Below are positions 18,250-27,026 of a DNA stretch of 38,203 nt, in pieces (within the stretch, counting starts at the first letter, position 1; every line of letters begins with the position of its first letter). The stretch is from the NCBI GenBank assembly GCA_030830685.1, contig JAURMM010000089.1, forward strand, positions 1-38,203. The letters are read 5' to 3'. The notes under the pieces are model-generated. The model did no database searches and was not told where the DNA came from. It saw nothing but the letters and a program-made list of their open reading frames with translations. Made by a program: the position numbers and the translations under genes. The DNA comes from Gammaproteobacteria bacterium. GTDB taxonomy: Bacteria > Pseudomonadota > Gammaproteobacteria > Ga0077536.

Positions 18250-18569
18250 GCATCACTCCTCGAACTTGGCCGCGAGCGGCCGTGGGTAACTTGTGTGTGA
18301 TCGGTCGCAGCAGCATCGGGCGTAGTGGCCTCCTCCAGCCAGGCCAGCCAGCGCAAGGCGTGCGCCGCGCTCTCGCCGCACATTTCGGGCTCCGGACGCA
18401 GGCTTGCACACACCGGGGGGCGCAGCGGGTGCCCAAAGAGCGCACAGCGCAGCGAGTCTGTCAGTTGCGCACAGCGTACGCCGGCGGGCTTGCCATCAGG
18501 CATCCCCGGAATGGGGCTGGAAATGGAAAGCCCGATGCAACAGGCTCCGCATCCGGGTCTACAGTTCAT
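18246..18569 (-). CDS. YkgJ-family cysteine-cluster protein
   Basis: A 107-residue protein opening with C3, C7, C10 and C11 and carrying further cysteines C33, C42, C54 and C64. This layout fits the YkgJ-type (zinc- or iron-chelating) cysteine-cluster family. The proline-rich middle and SRPSSRSDA tail are not informative. Its start lies 4 bases after the YkvI-like stop and its TGA overlaps the RidA-like start, so the gene is embedded in a coupled operon. The biochemical role of the family is not well defined. A metal-binding role is inferred from the cysteines. Confidence 0.75.
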   Translation of the reverse strand: MNCRPGCGACCIGLSISSPIPGMPDGKPAGVRCAQLTDSLRCALFGHPLRPPVCASLRPEPEMCGESAAHALRWLAWLEEATTPDAAATDHTQVTHGRSRPSSRSDA

Positions 18570-18573
18570 GCGT

Positions 18574-19665
18574 TCAGACCCCCTGCCTGCGGAAGATTCG
18601 GTACAGCCCGAGCGTCAGCACGGGGAGGGTGTAGATACACAGGAAGCCCCAGGCCAATGTGCCGTATCCTTGGGCCACCAGCTTCACGATGCCGAGCTTT
18701 GCGAGCAGCAAACTGAGTGTGACGGCGGTGCCCGCCGCCAGCGCGTGTTGCATCGCTGAGAAACCATGCCCATGCCGCTCACGCCACCAGTTGTCGAGGC
18801 GTTCGTTCACCCCCTGCAATACGCCTACCCCGGTCTGGATGATGGTCATGCACAGCACGCAGACGTAAAGCGTCAGCAGCCAGGGCTGCCCTATCTGCTG
18901 CATCAGCCAGTAGGTGGGGAGGTCCTGTTCGATCACTTGCGGCCAAGCGCCCATGAAGGCCACATGGAAAAGCAGGGCCGGCAACACGCCCGCGACGCCG
19001 GCCACGAGTCCTGCCGCAAAAGCCTCAGACCGACTGGCGAGCGGCGCCGCCACGTACAGCAGCACGGGGGCAAGCGCACTGTTATACAGGATGAAAACAA
19101 AGGCGCTGTGCACCCAACCTTGGGGCGCCGCAACTTCCGCGAAGGCAGCCGTGATCTCCGTCGCCCGCAATTGCCAGACCTGCCAGCAGAACAGGCAGAT
19201 CACAGCCGTCAGTAGCACGGCGCCTGCCGTCAGGGTGATCTCGACCAGCCGACGCCCCGCCCAGGCGAGCACGATCACCGCACACAGCATCAAACCCGTT
19301 CCCAGCATGTCGGGTACATCGAACACCCCGCCCAGCACCGTGCCCGCGGCGGCCCCGGTCACCGCCAGCACAATGAGCAGGAGAATGCCGAAGAGTATTT
19401 CGTAGACGACCCAGAACGGGCCGAGCAAGGCCTTCAGGAAGCTTCGGTAATCGAAGGTCCGCGTCGTCCTAGCCAGTTCGAAGCTCGCACCCAGCACCAG
19501 ACCAAAACCGAGCGCCACCAGCGCAATCACGCCCATGCCGCCCCAGGGACCGAAGCGGGAGATGAATTCAGCGATTTCCCGTCCCGTGCCATAAGCACCG
19601 CCCACGATGACTGACTGGAAAACTGCCGCAGGCACCAGCATCGCCACGGCACGGCGCAGATTCAT
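18574..19665 (-). CDS. YkvI-like multi-spanning membrane protein
   Basis: A 363-residue protein with about ten hydrophobic helices, similar in layout and in its N-terminal [14 protein letters not shown] motif to the uncharacterised YkvI membrane family (COG3949), which is thought to be related to amino-acid/Na+ symporters of the LeuT-like fold. The frame is open to 19911, but the ATG at 19665 overlaps the enoyl-CoA hydratase stop (ATGA) and begins the hydrophobic part directly, whereas the extra 82 residues are Arg/Gly-rich out-of-frame sequence. Substrate unknown. Its operon with a crotonase and a RidA-like protein points to transport linked to a small acid or amino acid, which is inference. 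Confidence 0.8.
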   Translation of the reverse strand: MNLRRAVAMLVPAAVFQSVIVGGAYGTGREIAEFISRFGPWGGMGVIALVALGFGLVLGASFELARTTRTFDYRSFLKALLGPFWVVYEILFGILLLIVLAVTGAAAGTVLGGVFDVPDMLGTGLMLCAVIVLAWAGRRLVEITLTAGAVLLTAVICLFCWQVWQLRATEITAAFAEVAAPQGWVHSAFVFILYNSALAPVLLYVAAPLASRSEAFAAGLVAGVAGVLPALLFHVAFMGAWPQVIEQDLPTYWLMQQIGQPWLLTLYVCVLCMTIIQTGVGVLQGVNERLDNWWRERHGHGFSAMQHALAAGTAVTLSLLLAKLGIVKLVAQGYGTLAWGFLCIYTLPVLTLGLYRIFRRQGV

Positions 19666-20426
19666 GCACGTGCCTCGAGGAAAGCGCGCATGCGTCGCTG
19701 AGGCTCGCCGGCGGCATAGGCCGCCTGCATGCCCGCAATCGCGGCCTCGCGTGCATCCTCGAAACCCTCCATCACCAAGGTCCTGAACCGGGCCTTGGTA
19801 GCGCGAAAAGCAGCAGGTGACTGCGCCGCGAGCAGGTCCGCCCGTGCGACGGCTGCGTCGAGCAGCGTCTCGGCCGTGACCACCTCGTTCAAGAGACCCA
19901 GCGCCCGACACTCATCCGCAGCCATCAGGCGGCCTGTGTACGAGAGTTCCTGATTGAGCGCGAGCGGAAGATGAAAGCGCATGAGATAGGCCCCCATGAT
20001 GCTCGGCAGGCCCGCTCTGATTTCCGGCTGTGTCATGCGCGTACCGGCGTGACCGATCCGCCAGTCTGCGACGAGACCCATCTGGTAACCACCGCCCGCC
20101 GCCGCACCGTTCAGCGCGACCACCACAGGCTTGTCGACAACCATGATCCGTGCGTAACAGGCACTGACCAGCGTAAACCAGGCGGGAATCTCCGCGACCG
20201 TCAGGTCGACCGCTTCCTGCAGGTCGACACCCGCACAGAAGGCGCGGTTGCCGGCGCCCGTCAGCACCACGGCACGGACCCCGGAGTCGCGATGCGCCTC
20301 GTCCAGCGCATCGATGATGGCTTGCGCGAGACTGCGGCTCAGCGCATTCAAGGCCTGAGGGCGGTTCAGGGTGAGTACTCTGGTCGTATCCCGGTCCGTG
20401 CGCAGGACCAAGGCGTCTTCACTCAT
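19662..20426 (-). CDS. enoyl-CoA hydratase/isomerase (crotonase) family protein
   Basis: A 254-residue crotonase-fold protein. The oxyanion-hole regions FCAGVDL (63-69) and GAAAGGGYQMG (108-117) are clear. By alignment to rat mitochondrial hydratase the two catalytic glutamates are retained as E135 (QPEIRAG) and E160 (NQELSYTG), which favours true hydratase activity. The start ATG at 20426 has GGAGC upstream. It is the first gene of a leftward operon and diverges from the OFA transporter/AbfD-like pair. If it acts on crotonyl-CoA it would produce 3-hydroxybutyryl-CoA, which would need the R-isomer to enter PHA. The exact substrate cannot be read from sequence. Confidence 0.9.
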   Translation of the reverse strand: MSEDALVLRTDRDTTRVLTLNRPQALNALSRSLAQAIIDALDEAHRDSGVRAVVLTGAGNRAFCAGVDLQEAVDLTVAEIPAWFTLVSACYARIMVVDKPVVVALNGAAAGGGYQMGLVADWRIGHAGTRMTQPEIRAGLPSIMGAYLMRFHLPLALNQELSYTGRLMAADECRALGLLNEVVTAETLLDAAVARADLLAAQSPAAFRATKARFRTLVMEGFEDAREAAIAGMQAAYAAGEPQRRMRAFLEARA

Positions 20427-20496
20427 GCGGCACGCTCCGGTTGTCAGCCTTGGGGAGTGGTCTCGATCCGGGACCGAGGCTCAGAGGCCGCGATTC

Positions 20497-20518
20497 TAGC
20501 AGTCGGCCAATTCTGCTA
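20497..20518. promoter_or_regulatory. inverted repeat in the crotonase/OFA-transporter divergent region
   Basis: TAGCAG, a 10-base spacer and CTGCTA form an exact inverted repeat of 6-bp arms, in the middle of the 213 bases between the crotonase start (20426) and the transporter start (20640). Spacing of about one and a half helical turns between arm centres fits a dimeric regulator. No regulator gene is adjacent and no clear promoter boxes were found. Confidence 0.3.
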
Positions 20519-20639
20519 CCGCCCCCCGGGACCGGGTATCCTCTGGCGCGCTTGACTTGGGCAGTCCGTTCGGCGAGCCTCCTTGACCGTTCCTTTACAC
20601 GGGCTTGGCGCCGCCAGCCAGCCCAACCGCGAGCCCGGC

Positions 20640-22322
20640 ATGACCTCACTGCTGTCGAAGGACCGTATCGTTGCGAGGCCCGGGTTCAATCGCTGGCTGA
20701 TCGCGCCTGCGGCCCTCGGCATTCATTTGTGCATTGGTTCGGTCTACGCATGGAGCCTGTTCAATCCTGCGCTGATCAAGCGGGTTGGCGTGGTGACCAG
20801 TGCGGCAGACGATTGGAGCTTGCGCAACGTGGTTTGGGTATTCACGGTCGCGATCGTGTTTCTCGGCCTGTCTGCCGCAGTCGCTGGGAAATGGCTGGAG
20901 CACGTAGGTCCGCGCAAGGTCGGGGTGGTGGCCGCGTGCTGCTGGTCCGGCGGCTTCCTGCTGGGCGGCGTCGGCATCACCACGGACCAGCTCTGGTTGC
21001 TCTATCTCGGCTACGGCATTGTCGGCGGATGCGGCCTCGGACTTGGTTATGTCTCTCCGGTGAGCACGCTCATCCGCTGGTTCCCGGACCGTCGCGGCAT
21101 GGCGACCGGCATCGCAATCATGGGCTTCGGCGGCGGTGCAATGCTCGCCAAACCGTTGATTGGCACGCTACTCCAGTACTTTTACCGGTCCGCGGAATAC
21201 CTGGGGTCCGTCAGTGAGCTGGAACTGTTCACCGAGAACGGTCGTCGACTGGTCAATCTGGGTGGGCGGCTGCAGGAAGTGGTGGTAGTCGGCAGCAACG
21301 ATGTGGCAGGCATGATTCTGCCCGGTCCGGAGGGCGTGTACCTGGTCGGCTCCGGCTCGGTGGGTGTGGCGGAGACGTTCTTCGCGCTCGCTGCGATCTA
21401 TTTTGTGGTGATGATGATTGCCGCCTTTGCCTACCGCATACCCTCACCAGACTGGCGCCCGGCCGGCTGGGAGCCGCCGCCCGAAAATGCCGAGGCCATG
21501 ATCACACGCCATCATGTGGACATCGACGAGGCCCTGAAGACGCCACAGTTCTACCAGCTCTGGCTCGTGCTCTGCTTCAACGTCACGGCAGGCATCGGCG
21601 TGCTTGCGGTGGCTCAGACGATGATCACGGAAATCTTCGGTTCCTCGCTGCCTGATATCGTGGATGCGGGGTTTGCCGCGACCTTCGTCCTGATGATCAG
21701 TCTCTTCAACATGATTGGCCGCTTCGGCTGGGCCAGCGCCTCTGACTACCTCGGCCGCAAGCTCACCTATTTCATCTTCTTCATTGCCGGGATCGTGCTC
21801 TATTGCTCCATCCCCTGGTTCGCGGCACAGGTGAGCACTCGCCCGGATATCCTCTGGCTGGTGCTTTTCTACGGCGCCACGCTTCTCATCTTCACCATGT
21901 ATGGAGGTGGCTTTGCGACCATTCCCGCGTATCTCGCGGACATGTTCGGAACGCGTTTCGTGGGTGGCATTCATGGCCGCCTGCTCACCGCCTGGAGCAC
22001 CGCAGGACTGCTGGGACCGCTTGCGATTACCTCGCTGCGGGAACACGCCGTGCACGGCGCCATCGACACGCTCGTCGGCAAGGTCGATCCGGTGCAGTTC
22101 GAGCTGGCATTCGGGGCTGGACTGAAGGATCTCGATGCGCTGGTGCAGGCGCAGACAGTGACGATCGCCAAGCTGATGGAGCTCATGCCGCCGGGCACCC
22201 CGGATCCGACGCCCGGACTTTACAACCAGACCATGTACCTCATGGCTGGCCTGCTCTTCATTGCCCTTGTTGCCAATGCCCTGATGCGACCGGTCCATCC
22301 GCGCCATCATCTGCAGCAATAA
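20640..22322 (+). CDS. OFA-family MFS transporter with two large extra loops
   Basis: A 560-residue major-facilitator protein of the oxalate/formate antiporter (OFA) type, judged by the N-terminal YAWSLFNPAL segment, the RWFPDRRGMATGIAIMGFGGG loop-helix and the FNMIGRFGWASASDYLGRK motif of the second half. Typical OFA proteins are about 400-450 residues. The surplus lies in two roughly 60-residue polar insertions at about 181-242 and 467-528, between helices 5-6 and 11-12. The ATG at 20640 is chosen; a TTG at 20583 is possible. It is 16 bases upstream of the AbfD-like gene and presumably imports its substrate, likely a small carboxylate. Confidence 0.85.
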   Translation: MTSLLSKDRIVARPGFNRWLIAPAALGIHLCIGSVYAWSLFNPALIKRVGVVTSAADDWSLRNVVWVFTVAIVFLGLSAAVAGKWLEHVGPRKVGVVAACCWSGGFLLGGVGITTDQLWLLYLGYGIVGGCGLGLGYVSPVSTLIRWFPDRRGMATGIAIMGFGGGAMLAKPLIGTLLQYFYRSAEYLGSVSELELFTENGRRLVNLGGRLQEVVVVGSNDVAGMILPGPEGVYLVGSGSVGVAETFFALAAIYFVVMMIAAFAYRIPSPDWRPAGWEPPPENAEAMITRHHVDIDEALKTPQFYQLWLVLCFNVTAGIGVLAVAQTMITEIFGSSLPDIVDAGFAATFVLMISLFNMIGRFGWASASDYLGRKLTYFIFFIAGIVLYCSIPWFAAQVSTRPDILWLVLFYGATLLIFTMYGGGFATIPAYLADMFGTRFVGGIHGRLLTAWSTAGLLGPLAITSLREHAVHGAIDTLVGKVDPVQFELAFGAGLKDLDALVQAQTVTIAKLMELMPPGTPDPTPGLYNQTMYLMAGLLFIALVANALMRPVHPRHHLQQ

Positions 22323-22338
22323 GCCAGAGGAGATCTCC

Positions 22339-23880
22339 ATGCCGATGACAGGCGAGGAATACAGGGAAAGCCTGCGCCGCTATCGCCCGCGCGTGTTCGT
22401 GGATGGAGACGCCGTGAGTTGCGTTGCGGACGAACCCCGTCTTCTGCCCGGAATCAACGCGCTGGGCGTGACCTACGATTATGCCCTGAAGCCTGAATAC
22501 GCACCGCTGGCCATGGCCACCGACAGCTTCACCGGTCGCAGGGTCAACCGCTTCCTGCATCTCAACGCCACGCCCGACGATTTGCTGGCCAAGCTCGAAT
22601 ACACCCGACTCGTATGCCAGGAGACCGGCTGCGCACAGCGTTATCTGGCCATGGATGGGCTCAACGGACTGTTCCAGCTGACCTGGCGACTCGATCAGGA
22701 CGCCAGCAGCGGCTATCACCCGCGGTTCCTTGAATATTTGCAGCACGTACAGGATGCAGATCTGACCTTGGGTATCGCCATGACGGATGCCAAGGGTGAT
22801 CGCAGCCTGCGTCCTCACCAGCAACCGAATCCGGACACTTATCTGCATGTGGTGGAAAAGCGTGCCGATGGCATCGTGATTTCGGGCACCAAGGCCATCG
22901 TGACCTCCGCGCCCTATGTGCACGAGCTGCTGGTACTGCCTGGCCGGGAAATGACGGCCGAGGACGCACCGTTCGCGGTCGCCTGCGCGGTGCCGGTGGA
23001 TGCAGAGGGGCTCACGATCATCGCGAGGCCGGCAGGCCGCCCAGGCTCAGCCAAAGCCATGTTCAGTGCGCATTATGGTCAGACGACGGGCGTGTGCGTC
23101 TTCGATCGGGTATTCGTGCCGTGGGAAAAGGTATTCCTGTGCGGCGAGTGGCAGCACTCCGGCTTTTTGACTCGCGCCTATGCCACACATCATCGTCATA
23201 CCTGCATCGGTGCGCGCGCGGGCTTCGGTGATCTGCTCATCGGTGCGGGAGTGATGATGATCGAGGCCAATGGCCTTGATTGCGAGAAGAATGGCCACCT
23301 GCGGGACACGATGGTGGAGCTCATCAAGCTGGTGGAGGGCATCTATGCCTGTGGCGTCGCCTCCTCCGTGTATGGCGTGCGAGATCCCGCTGGCAACCTT
23401 GAACCCGAAGGTGTCTTCGCCAATATCGGCAAGCTGCTGCTGGCAACGCAGATCTATGACATGCACCGTCTGGCCCACCAAGTGTCCGGAGGACTCATCG
23501 TCGCGCTGCCAAACCCCGAGGAAGACCACAACCCGGAGACCAAGGCCAGCCTGTCTGCGGTACTGGCCGGCAACCCCGGCGTTCCGTATGAGCATCGCGC
23601 GCGGGTGGCGCGTTTCATCGAAGACTTGACGGCCTCGGATGCCGGTGGGTGGATGTCGGTGATCAGCCTGCACGGCGGAGGATCGCCCGAGGCCATGAAG
23701 CGCGAGATTTTCCGTCGCTATCCGCTGCCGGCGCGCCGCCAGTTGGTGAGCCGACTCATCAATCGCGGACTCATTGCTTCCGGCGTCTCCTTGCCGGGTC
23801 CCACCGGGCAGCCGGGCGCGTGTTGCGAAACAGGCTGCACCTTGCCCGCCTTCCCGCCACGGGTGGGTTTCAACGCTTGA
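22339..23880 (+). CDS. 4-hydroxybutyryl-CoA dehydratase (AbfD)-like flavoprotein, altered Fe-S ligands
   Basis: A 513-residue member of the HpaB/AbfD flavoprotein family. It follows AbfD (4-hydroxybutyryl-CoA dehydratase/vinylacetyl-CoA isomerase) more closely than the 4-hydroxyphenylacetate hydroxylases: MTGEEYRESLR start, AMTDAKGDRSL (about 147-157), VVEKRADGIVISGTKA and HHRHT. AbfD binds a [4Fe-4S] cluster by C99, C103, H292 and C299. By my alignment the equivalents here are C98, Y102, H285 and A292, so two ligands are missing, although C289 and C93 lie nearby. The ATG has AGAGGAGA 6 bases upstream. It is co-transcribed with the OFA transporter. Function is therefore uncertain: dehydratase with unusual cluster, cluster-free isomerase or FAD oxidoreductase. 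Confidence 0.8.
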   Translation: MPMTGEEYRESLRRYRPRVFVDGDAVSCVADEPRLLPGINALGVTYDYALKPEYAPLAMATDSFTGRRVNRFLHLNATPDDLLAKLEYTRLVCQETGCAQRYLAMDGLNGLFQLTWRLDQDASSGYHPRFLEYLQHVQDADLTLGIAMTDAKGDRSLRPHQQPNPDTYLHVVEKRADGIVISGTKAIVTSAPYVHELLVLPGREMTAEDAPFAVACAVPVDAEGLTIIARPAGRPGSAKAMFSAHYGQTTGVCVFDRVFVPWEKVFLCGEWQHSGFLTRAYATHHRHTCIGARAGFGDLLIGAGVMMIEANGLDCEKNGHLRDTMVELIKLVEGIYACGVASSVYGVRDPAGNLEPEGVFANIGKLLLATQIYDMHRLAHQVSGGLIVALPNPEEDHNPETKASLSAVLAGNPGVPYEHRARVARFIEDLTASDAGGWMSVISLHGGGSPEAMKREIFRRYPLPARRQLVSRLINRGLIASGVSLPGPTGQPGACCETGCTLPAFPPRVGFNA

Positions 23881-24760
23881 GCTGAAAGCGGTTGATGACA
23901 AACAGGGCGACCAGCACCAGCCCACCGCCCACGAGCAGCGGCGGGGTGGGGGTTTCGCCAAGCAGCAGTGCAGACATCAGCAATCCGAAAATCGGCACCA
24001 GGTTGATGTAGGCCGAGGTCACCACTGCGCCCAGACGGACGATGGCCTCGTAGTACCACAGGAATCCCACTGCAGAATTGATCACCCCGAGAAACACCAG
24101 CATCAGCACTGCCCTGCCATCGGTCGCTATCTGCCAGAGAACCTCGCGGTCCAGGTAGAGGAAGGGGAACAACATGAGTGTCCCCCACAGCGAAGCCTGA
24201 AAGGTCAGGGTCAGGGGTGAACACACCCCCAGCAAGGGCCGGCCGAGCACTGAATAAAGCGCCCAACAGGCCGCGCTCAGAAGAATGAAGCCGTCGCCAA
24301 GGCCGAGCATTCCTGAAAAAAGCTGCAAAGGTGCGCCATCGGTCACTACCAGCATGGTGCCGAAGATCCCGATGAGAATCCCGACCAGCACGCCTGCACG
24401 CAGGCGCTGACGGAACCACACGAGTTCGATGAGCGCGATCATGATCGTGATGGTGGAGAAGATGACGTTGGCGCGGTTGGCCTCGGTATGCTCCATGCCC
24501 ATGAAGCCGAGCACGTTGTGCAGGCATACGCCGGTCAACCCGAGCAGAAAGAAGGTCATGCCATGCCTGCCGGCCGGTGCGACCGGCGCCCGTTTCAGCC
24601 TGAGAAAAAACCAGAGCACGGTGGTCGCAACCAGGAAGCGCGCGAACGTCAGCGCATACGGTGCGGAATAACCCGACAGCATGCGGCCGAAAATCGGCGT
24701 GAGCGCCCAGAAGAACGTGCCGACCATGAGCTTCAGGTGGGTGGAGAGATGCGCAGGCAT
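23870..24760 (-). CDS. EamA/DMT-superfamily transporter
   Basis: A 296-residue drug/metabolite-type permease with ten hydrophobic helices and the two internally repeated EamA halves. The first half starts at KLMVGTFFWALTPIFGR, and the second at GDGFILLSAACWALYSVLGRP and ends in LLLGETPTPPLLVGGGLVLVALF. The ATG at 24760 has AAGGAG upstream; the open frame to 24796 adds a poor leader. Its last 11 bases overlap the end of the AbfD-like gene on the opposite strand. Such exporters commonly move amino acids or metabolites, but the substrate cannot be predicted. Confidence 0.88.
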   Translation of the reverse strand: MPAHLSTHLKLMVGTFFWALTPIFGRMLSGYSAPYALTFARFLVATTVLWFFLRLKRAPVAPAGRHGMTFFLLGLTGVCLHNVLGFMGMEHTEANRANVIFSTITIMIALIELVWFRQRLRAGVLVGILIGIFGTMLVVTDGAPLQLFSGMLGLGDGFILLSAACWALYSVLGRPLLGVCSPLTLTFQASLWGTLMLFPFLYLDREVLWQIATDGRAVLMLVFLGVINSAVGFLWYYEAIVRLGAVVTSAYINLVPIFGLLMSALLLGETPTPPLLVGGGLVLVALFVINRFQLKR

Positions 24761-24880
24761 GGGGCTCCTTATCCAGCAAGCCAGCCAAATGATCAATCAC
24801 GAGGCTGGATGACAGCGTCACGATGCCCCGCTTACCATCAGCGATAACCCACTGCCTAAAAAAAACCCGGAGCACACCCG

Positions 24881-25726
24881 ATGGCCTCGTTCGGCGTCAG
24901 TATCTTTCCCACCGAATACACCCTGGCCCCTGCCGACTTTGCCCGCGCGGTCGAAGAGCGCGGGCTCGATTCGGTGTTCTTTCCGGAGCACACGCATATC
25001 CCTACGTGTCGCAAGACACCTTGGCCGGGCGGCGCCGAGTTGCCCAAGCATTACCTGCACACGCATGACCCTTTTGTTGCACTTGCAGCATGTGCAGCAG
25101 TCACTTCGCGCATCCAGCTCGGATTCGGGGTGTGTCTGGTGACCCAGCGCGATCCCATCGTCACCGCCAAGCAAGTCGCGTCGCTGGATCTCATCTCCAA
25201 CGGGCGCGTGATCTTCGGCGTAGGCGCCGGCTGGAACCAAGAGGAGATGGAGAATCACGGTACGCCCTTCAAGACTCGCTGGCCTATCCTGCGTGAGCGG
25301 GTGCTCGCCATGAAGGCAATCTGGCGCGACGAAGAGGCGAGTTTTCAGGGCGAACATGTACGCTTTGACCCGATCTGGTCCTGGCCCAAACCGGCCCGCG
25401 CAGGTGGGCCGCCCGTCTGGCTGGGTGCCAAGTCCCGGTACACCATGGCCAGAATCGCGGAATACGGTGATGGTTTCATGCCCATCTTCGGCCGCCAGGG
25501 CGAAGCCAGCCTCGCGCAACTGAAGGAGGCTTGCGACCAGCGTGGGCGCGATTTCGCAGAGATCACGCTCGCGACCTTTGGCCCACCACCTACGGAAGAG
25601 GCAACTGTCCAGTGCCTCGCCGAGGGCTATTCCCATCTGATTTACGTGTTGCCCCCCGCCGACCCGCCCAAGGTGCTGCAGAAGCTGGATGCACTTGCGG
25701 CCCTGGTTGCGCGCATGCGCACCTGA
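24881..25726 (+). CDS. LLM-class flavin/F420-type oxidoreductase (1 of 3)
   Basis: A 281-residue luciferase-like monooxygenase-fold protein. Family signs are the N-terminal FARAVEERGLDSVFFPEHTHIP, the strand RIQLGFGVCLVTQRDPIVTAKQVASLD, the GRVIFGVGAGWNQEEM motif and WLGAKSRYTMARIAEYGDGFMP. It resembles subgroups often labelled F420-dependent. No F420 biosynthesis gene is visible here and many proteobacterial members may use FMN, so the cofactor is open. GGAG lies 9 bases before the ATG. It diverges from the EamA gene and precedes the MetE-like gene by 121 bases on the same strand. Confidence 0.85.
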   Translation: MASFGVSIFPTEYTLAPADFARAVEERGLDSVFFPEHTHIPTCRKTPWPGGAELPKHYLHTHDPFVALAACAAVTSRIQLGFGVCLVTQRDPIVTAKQVASLDLISNGRVIFGVGAGWNQEEMENHGTPFKTRWPILRERVLAMKAIWRDEEASFQGEHVRFDPIWSWPKPARAGGPPVWLGAKSRYTMARIAEYGDGFMPIFGRQGEASLAQLKEACDQRGRDFAEITLATFGPPPTEEATVQCLAEGYSHLIYVLPPADPPKVLQKLDALAALVARMRT

Positions 25727-25847
25727 CCCGTGCTGCCGGTGGGCTGCACCACTTCGGCGAGCGTGTAAACTAAGGGCGGCCGGAAAGACCGGCTCGCAGT
25801 CAGAACCATAAAGAAAGCCGCACGGCACGAGCCACTTCGGGGGGAGC

Positions 25848-27014
25848 ATGAAACGCAGTGATGAACGTATCCTGACCACGCACGTCGGCAGCTTGCCGCG
25901 GGCACGCGCCTTGTCTGATCTCCTGATCGCCGAAGAAGATCGCAGACCCTTTGATCAGGCCGAGATGAACCGCCTCGCACGCGAAGGTGTGCAGCATGTG
26001 GTGGCGCGCCAGATCGCGAGTGGCCTTGACATCATCAATGATGGCGAGCAGCCGCGAGTGGGTTTCCAGACCTACGTGGGTCAGCGTCTGGAAGGTTTTG
26101 GCGGTATCAGCGAGCGGGAGCCGTTTACTGATTTCGCGAATTTCCCGGACTTCCGCGATATCTGGCTGAATCGCGGCATGGTGATGTCCAAGGTTTTCGA
26201 CGCTCCAGCAGCTACTTCCGAAATCCGTTACAAGGATCTCGCCCCCGCTGTTCGTGAATGCGATCTGTTTGATGAGGCATTGGCGGCGCATCCCGGTCAG
26301 ATCGTCGAACCCTTCATGACAGCCGCCTCGCCAGGCATCGTCTGCACCACAATGCGAAACGGCGGTGCCTATGACTCACACGCCTCCTACGTCCGCGCGG
26401 TTGCACAGGAACTGCGCAAGGAATACGAGCTGATTCATCAGCGTGGCTACGTGCTGCAACTCGACTGCCCGGATCTCGCCATGGAGCGCCATGGCATGTT
26501 CCAGCATGACTCACTGAAGGACTTCCAGAAGGCAGTCGAGCTGCATATCGCTGCAATCAACGAAGCCTGCAGCAACATTCCCGCAGACCGGATACGTCTG
26601 CACGTGTGCTGGGGCAACTACGACGGCCCTCATGACTGCGACGTGCCGCTGGCAGACATCCTGCCGATCATCAGCCAGGCACGCGTGGGTGCTTTCTCGA
26701 TGGAGTTTGCCAATCCTCGCCATCAGCATGAGTACTCGGCCCTCAAGCAGTATCCGCTGCCCAAGGACAAGCTCCTGATCCCGGGCGTAATCGATTCGAC
26801 GGTGAACTACATCGAGCATCCGCAGGTGGTCTGCAACCGCATCCTGGAAGCCGTGGCCGCGGTCGGCGACAAGGAGCGGGTGATCGCGGGTGCGGACTGC
26901 GGATTCGGCACGTTTGCAGGTTGGGAAATGGTGGCGGCCTCGGTCGTCTGGAAGAAATTCGAAGCCCTTGCAGAAGGCGCGCGACTCGCGTCACGCCAGC
27001 TCTGGGGACGTTGA
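25848..27014 (+). CDS. short zinc-type MetE-like methyl/alkyltransferase
   Basis: A 388-residue protein corresponding only to the catalytic half of cobalamin-independent methionine synthase (full MetE is about 750 residues). The opening THVGSLPR and DGEQPR motifs are typical. The zinc ligands of MetE have counterparts in H252 and C254 (LHVCWGNY), E286 (MEFAN) and C351 (GADCGFGT). The family includes short methionine synthases and epoxyalkane:coenzyme M transferases, so thiol alkylation is likely but the acceptor is unknown. The 121-base leader holds one small hairpin (GCCGG at 25779, CCGGC at 25789) but no recognisable riboswitch. The stop lies 12 bases before the first DUF485 gene, which implies co-transcription with the permeases. 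Confidence 0.85.
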   Translation: MKRSDERILTTHVGSLPRARALSDLLIAEEDRRPFDQAEMNRLAREGVQHVVARQIASGLDIINDGEQPRVGFQTYVGQRLEGFGGISEREPFTDFANFPDFRDIWLNRGMVMSKVFDAPAATSEIRYKDLAPAVRECDLFDEALAAHPGQIVEPFMTAASPGIVCTTMRNGGAYDSHASYVRAVAQELRKEYELIHQRGYVLQLDCPDLAMERHGMFQHDSLKDFQKAVELHIAAINEACSNIPADRIRLHVCWGNYDGPHDCDVPLADILPIISQARVGAFSMEFANPRHQHEYSALKQYPLPKDKLLIPGVIDSTVNYIEHPQVVCNRILEAVAAVGDKERVIAGADCGFGTFAGWEMVAASVVWKKFEALAEGARLASRQLWGR

Positions 27015-27026
27015 GGAATACCGCCA

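Noticed and set aside
18574..19911. 82-residue N-terminal extension of the YkvI-like protein
   Set aside because: The extension is out-of-frame sequence of the crotonase gene, whereas ATG 19665 overlaps the crotonase stop and starts the conserved part.
22339..23880. 4-hydroxyphenylacetate 3-monooxygenase (HpaB) as the call for the AbfD-like gene
   Set aside because: The motifs around residues 147-190 and 281-293 follow AbfD more closely than HpaB, and no HpaC-type flavin reductase lies nearby.
25727..25847. Possible cobalamin or SAM riboswitch in the leader of the MetE-like gene
   Set aside because: The 121-base leader has one 5-bp hairpin only. It is too short for a cobalamin riboswitch and no conserved core of either class is seen.
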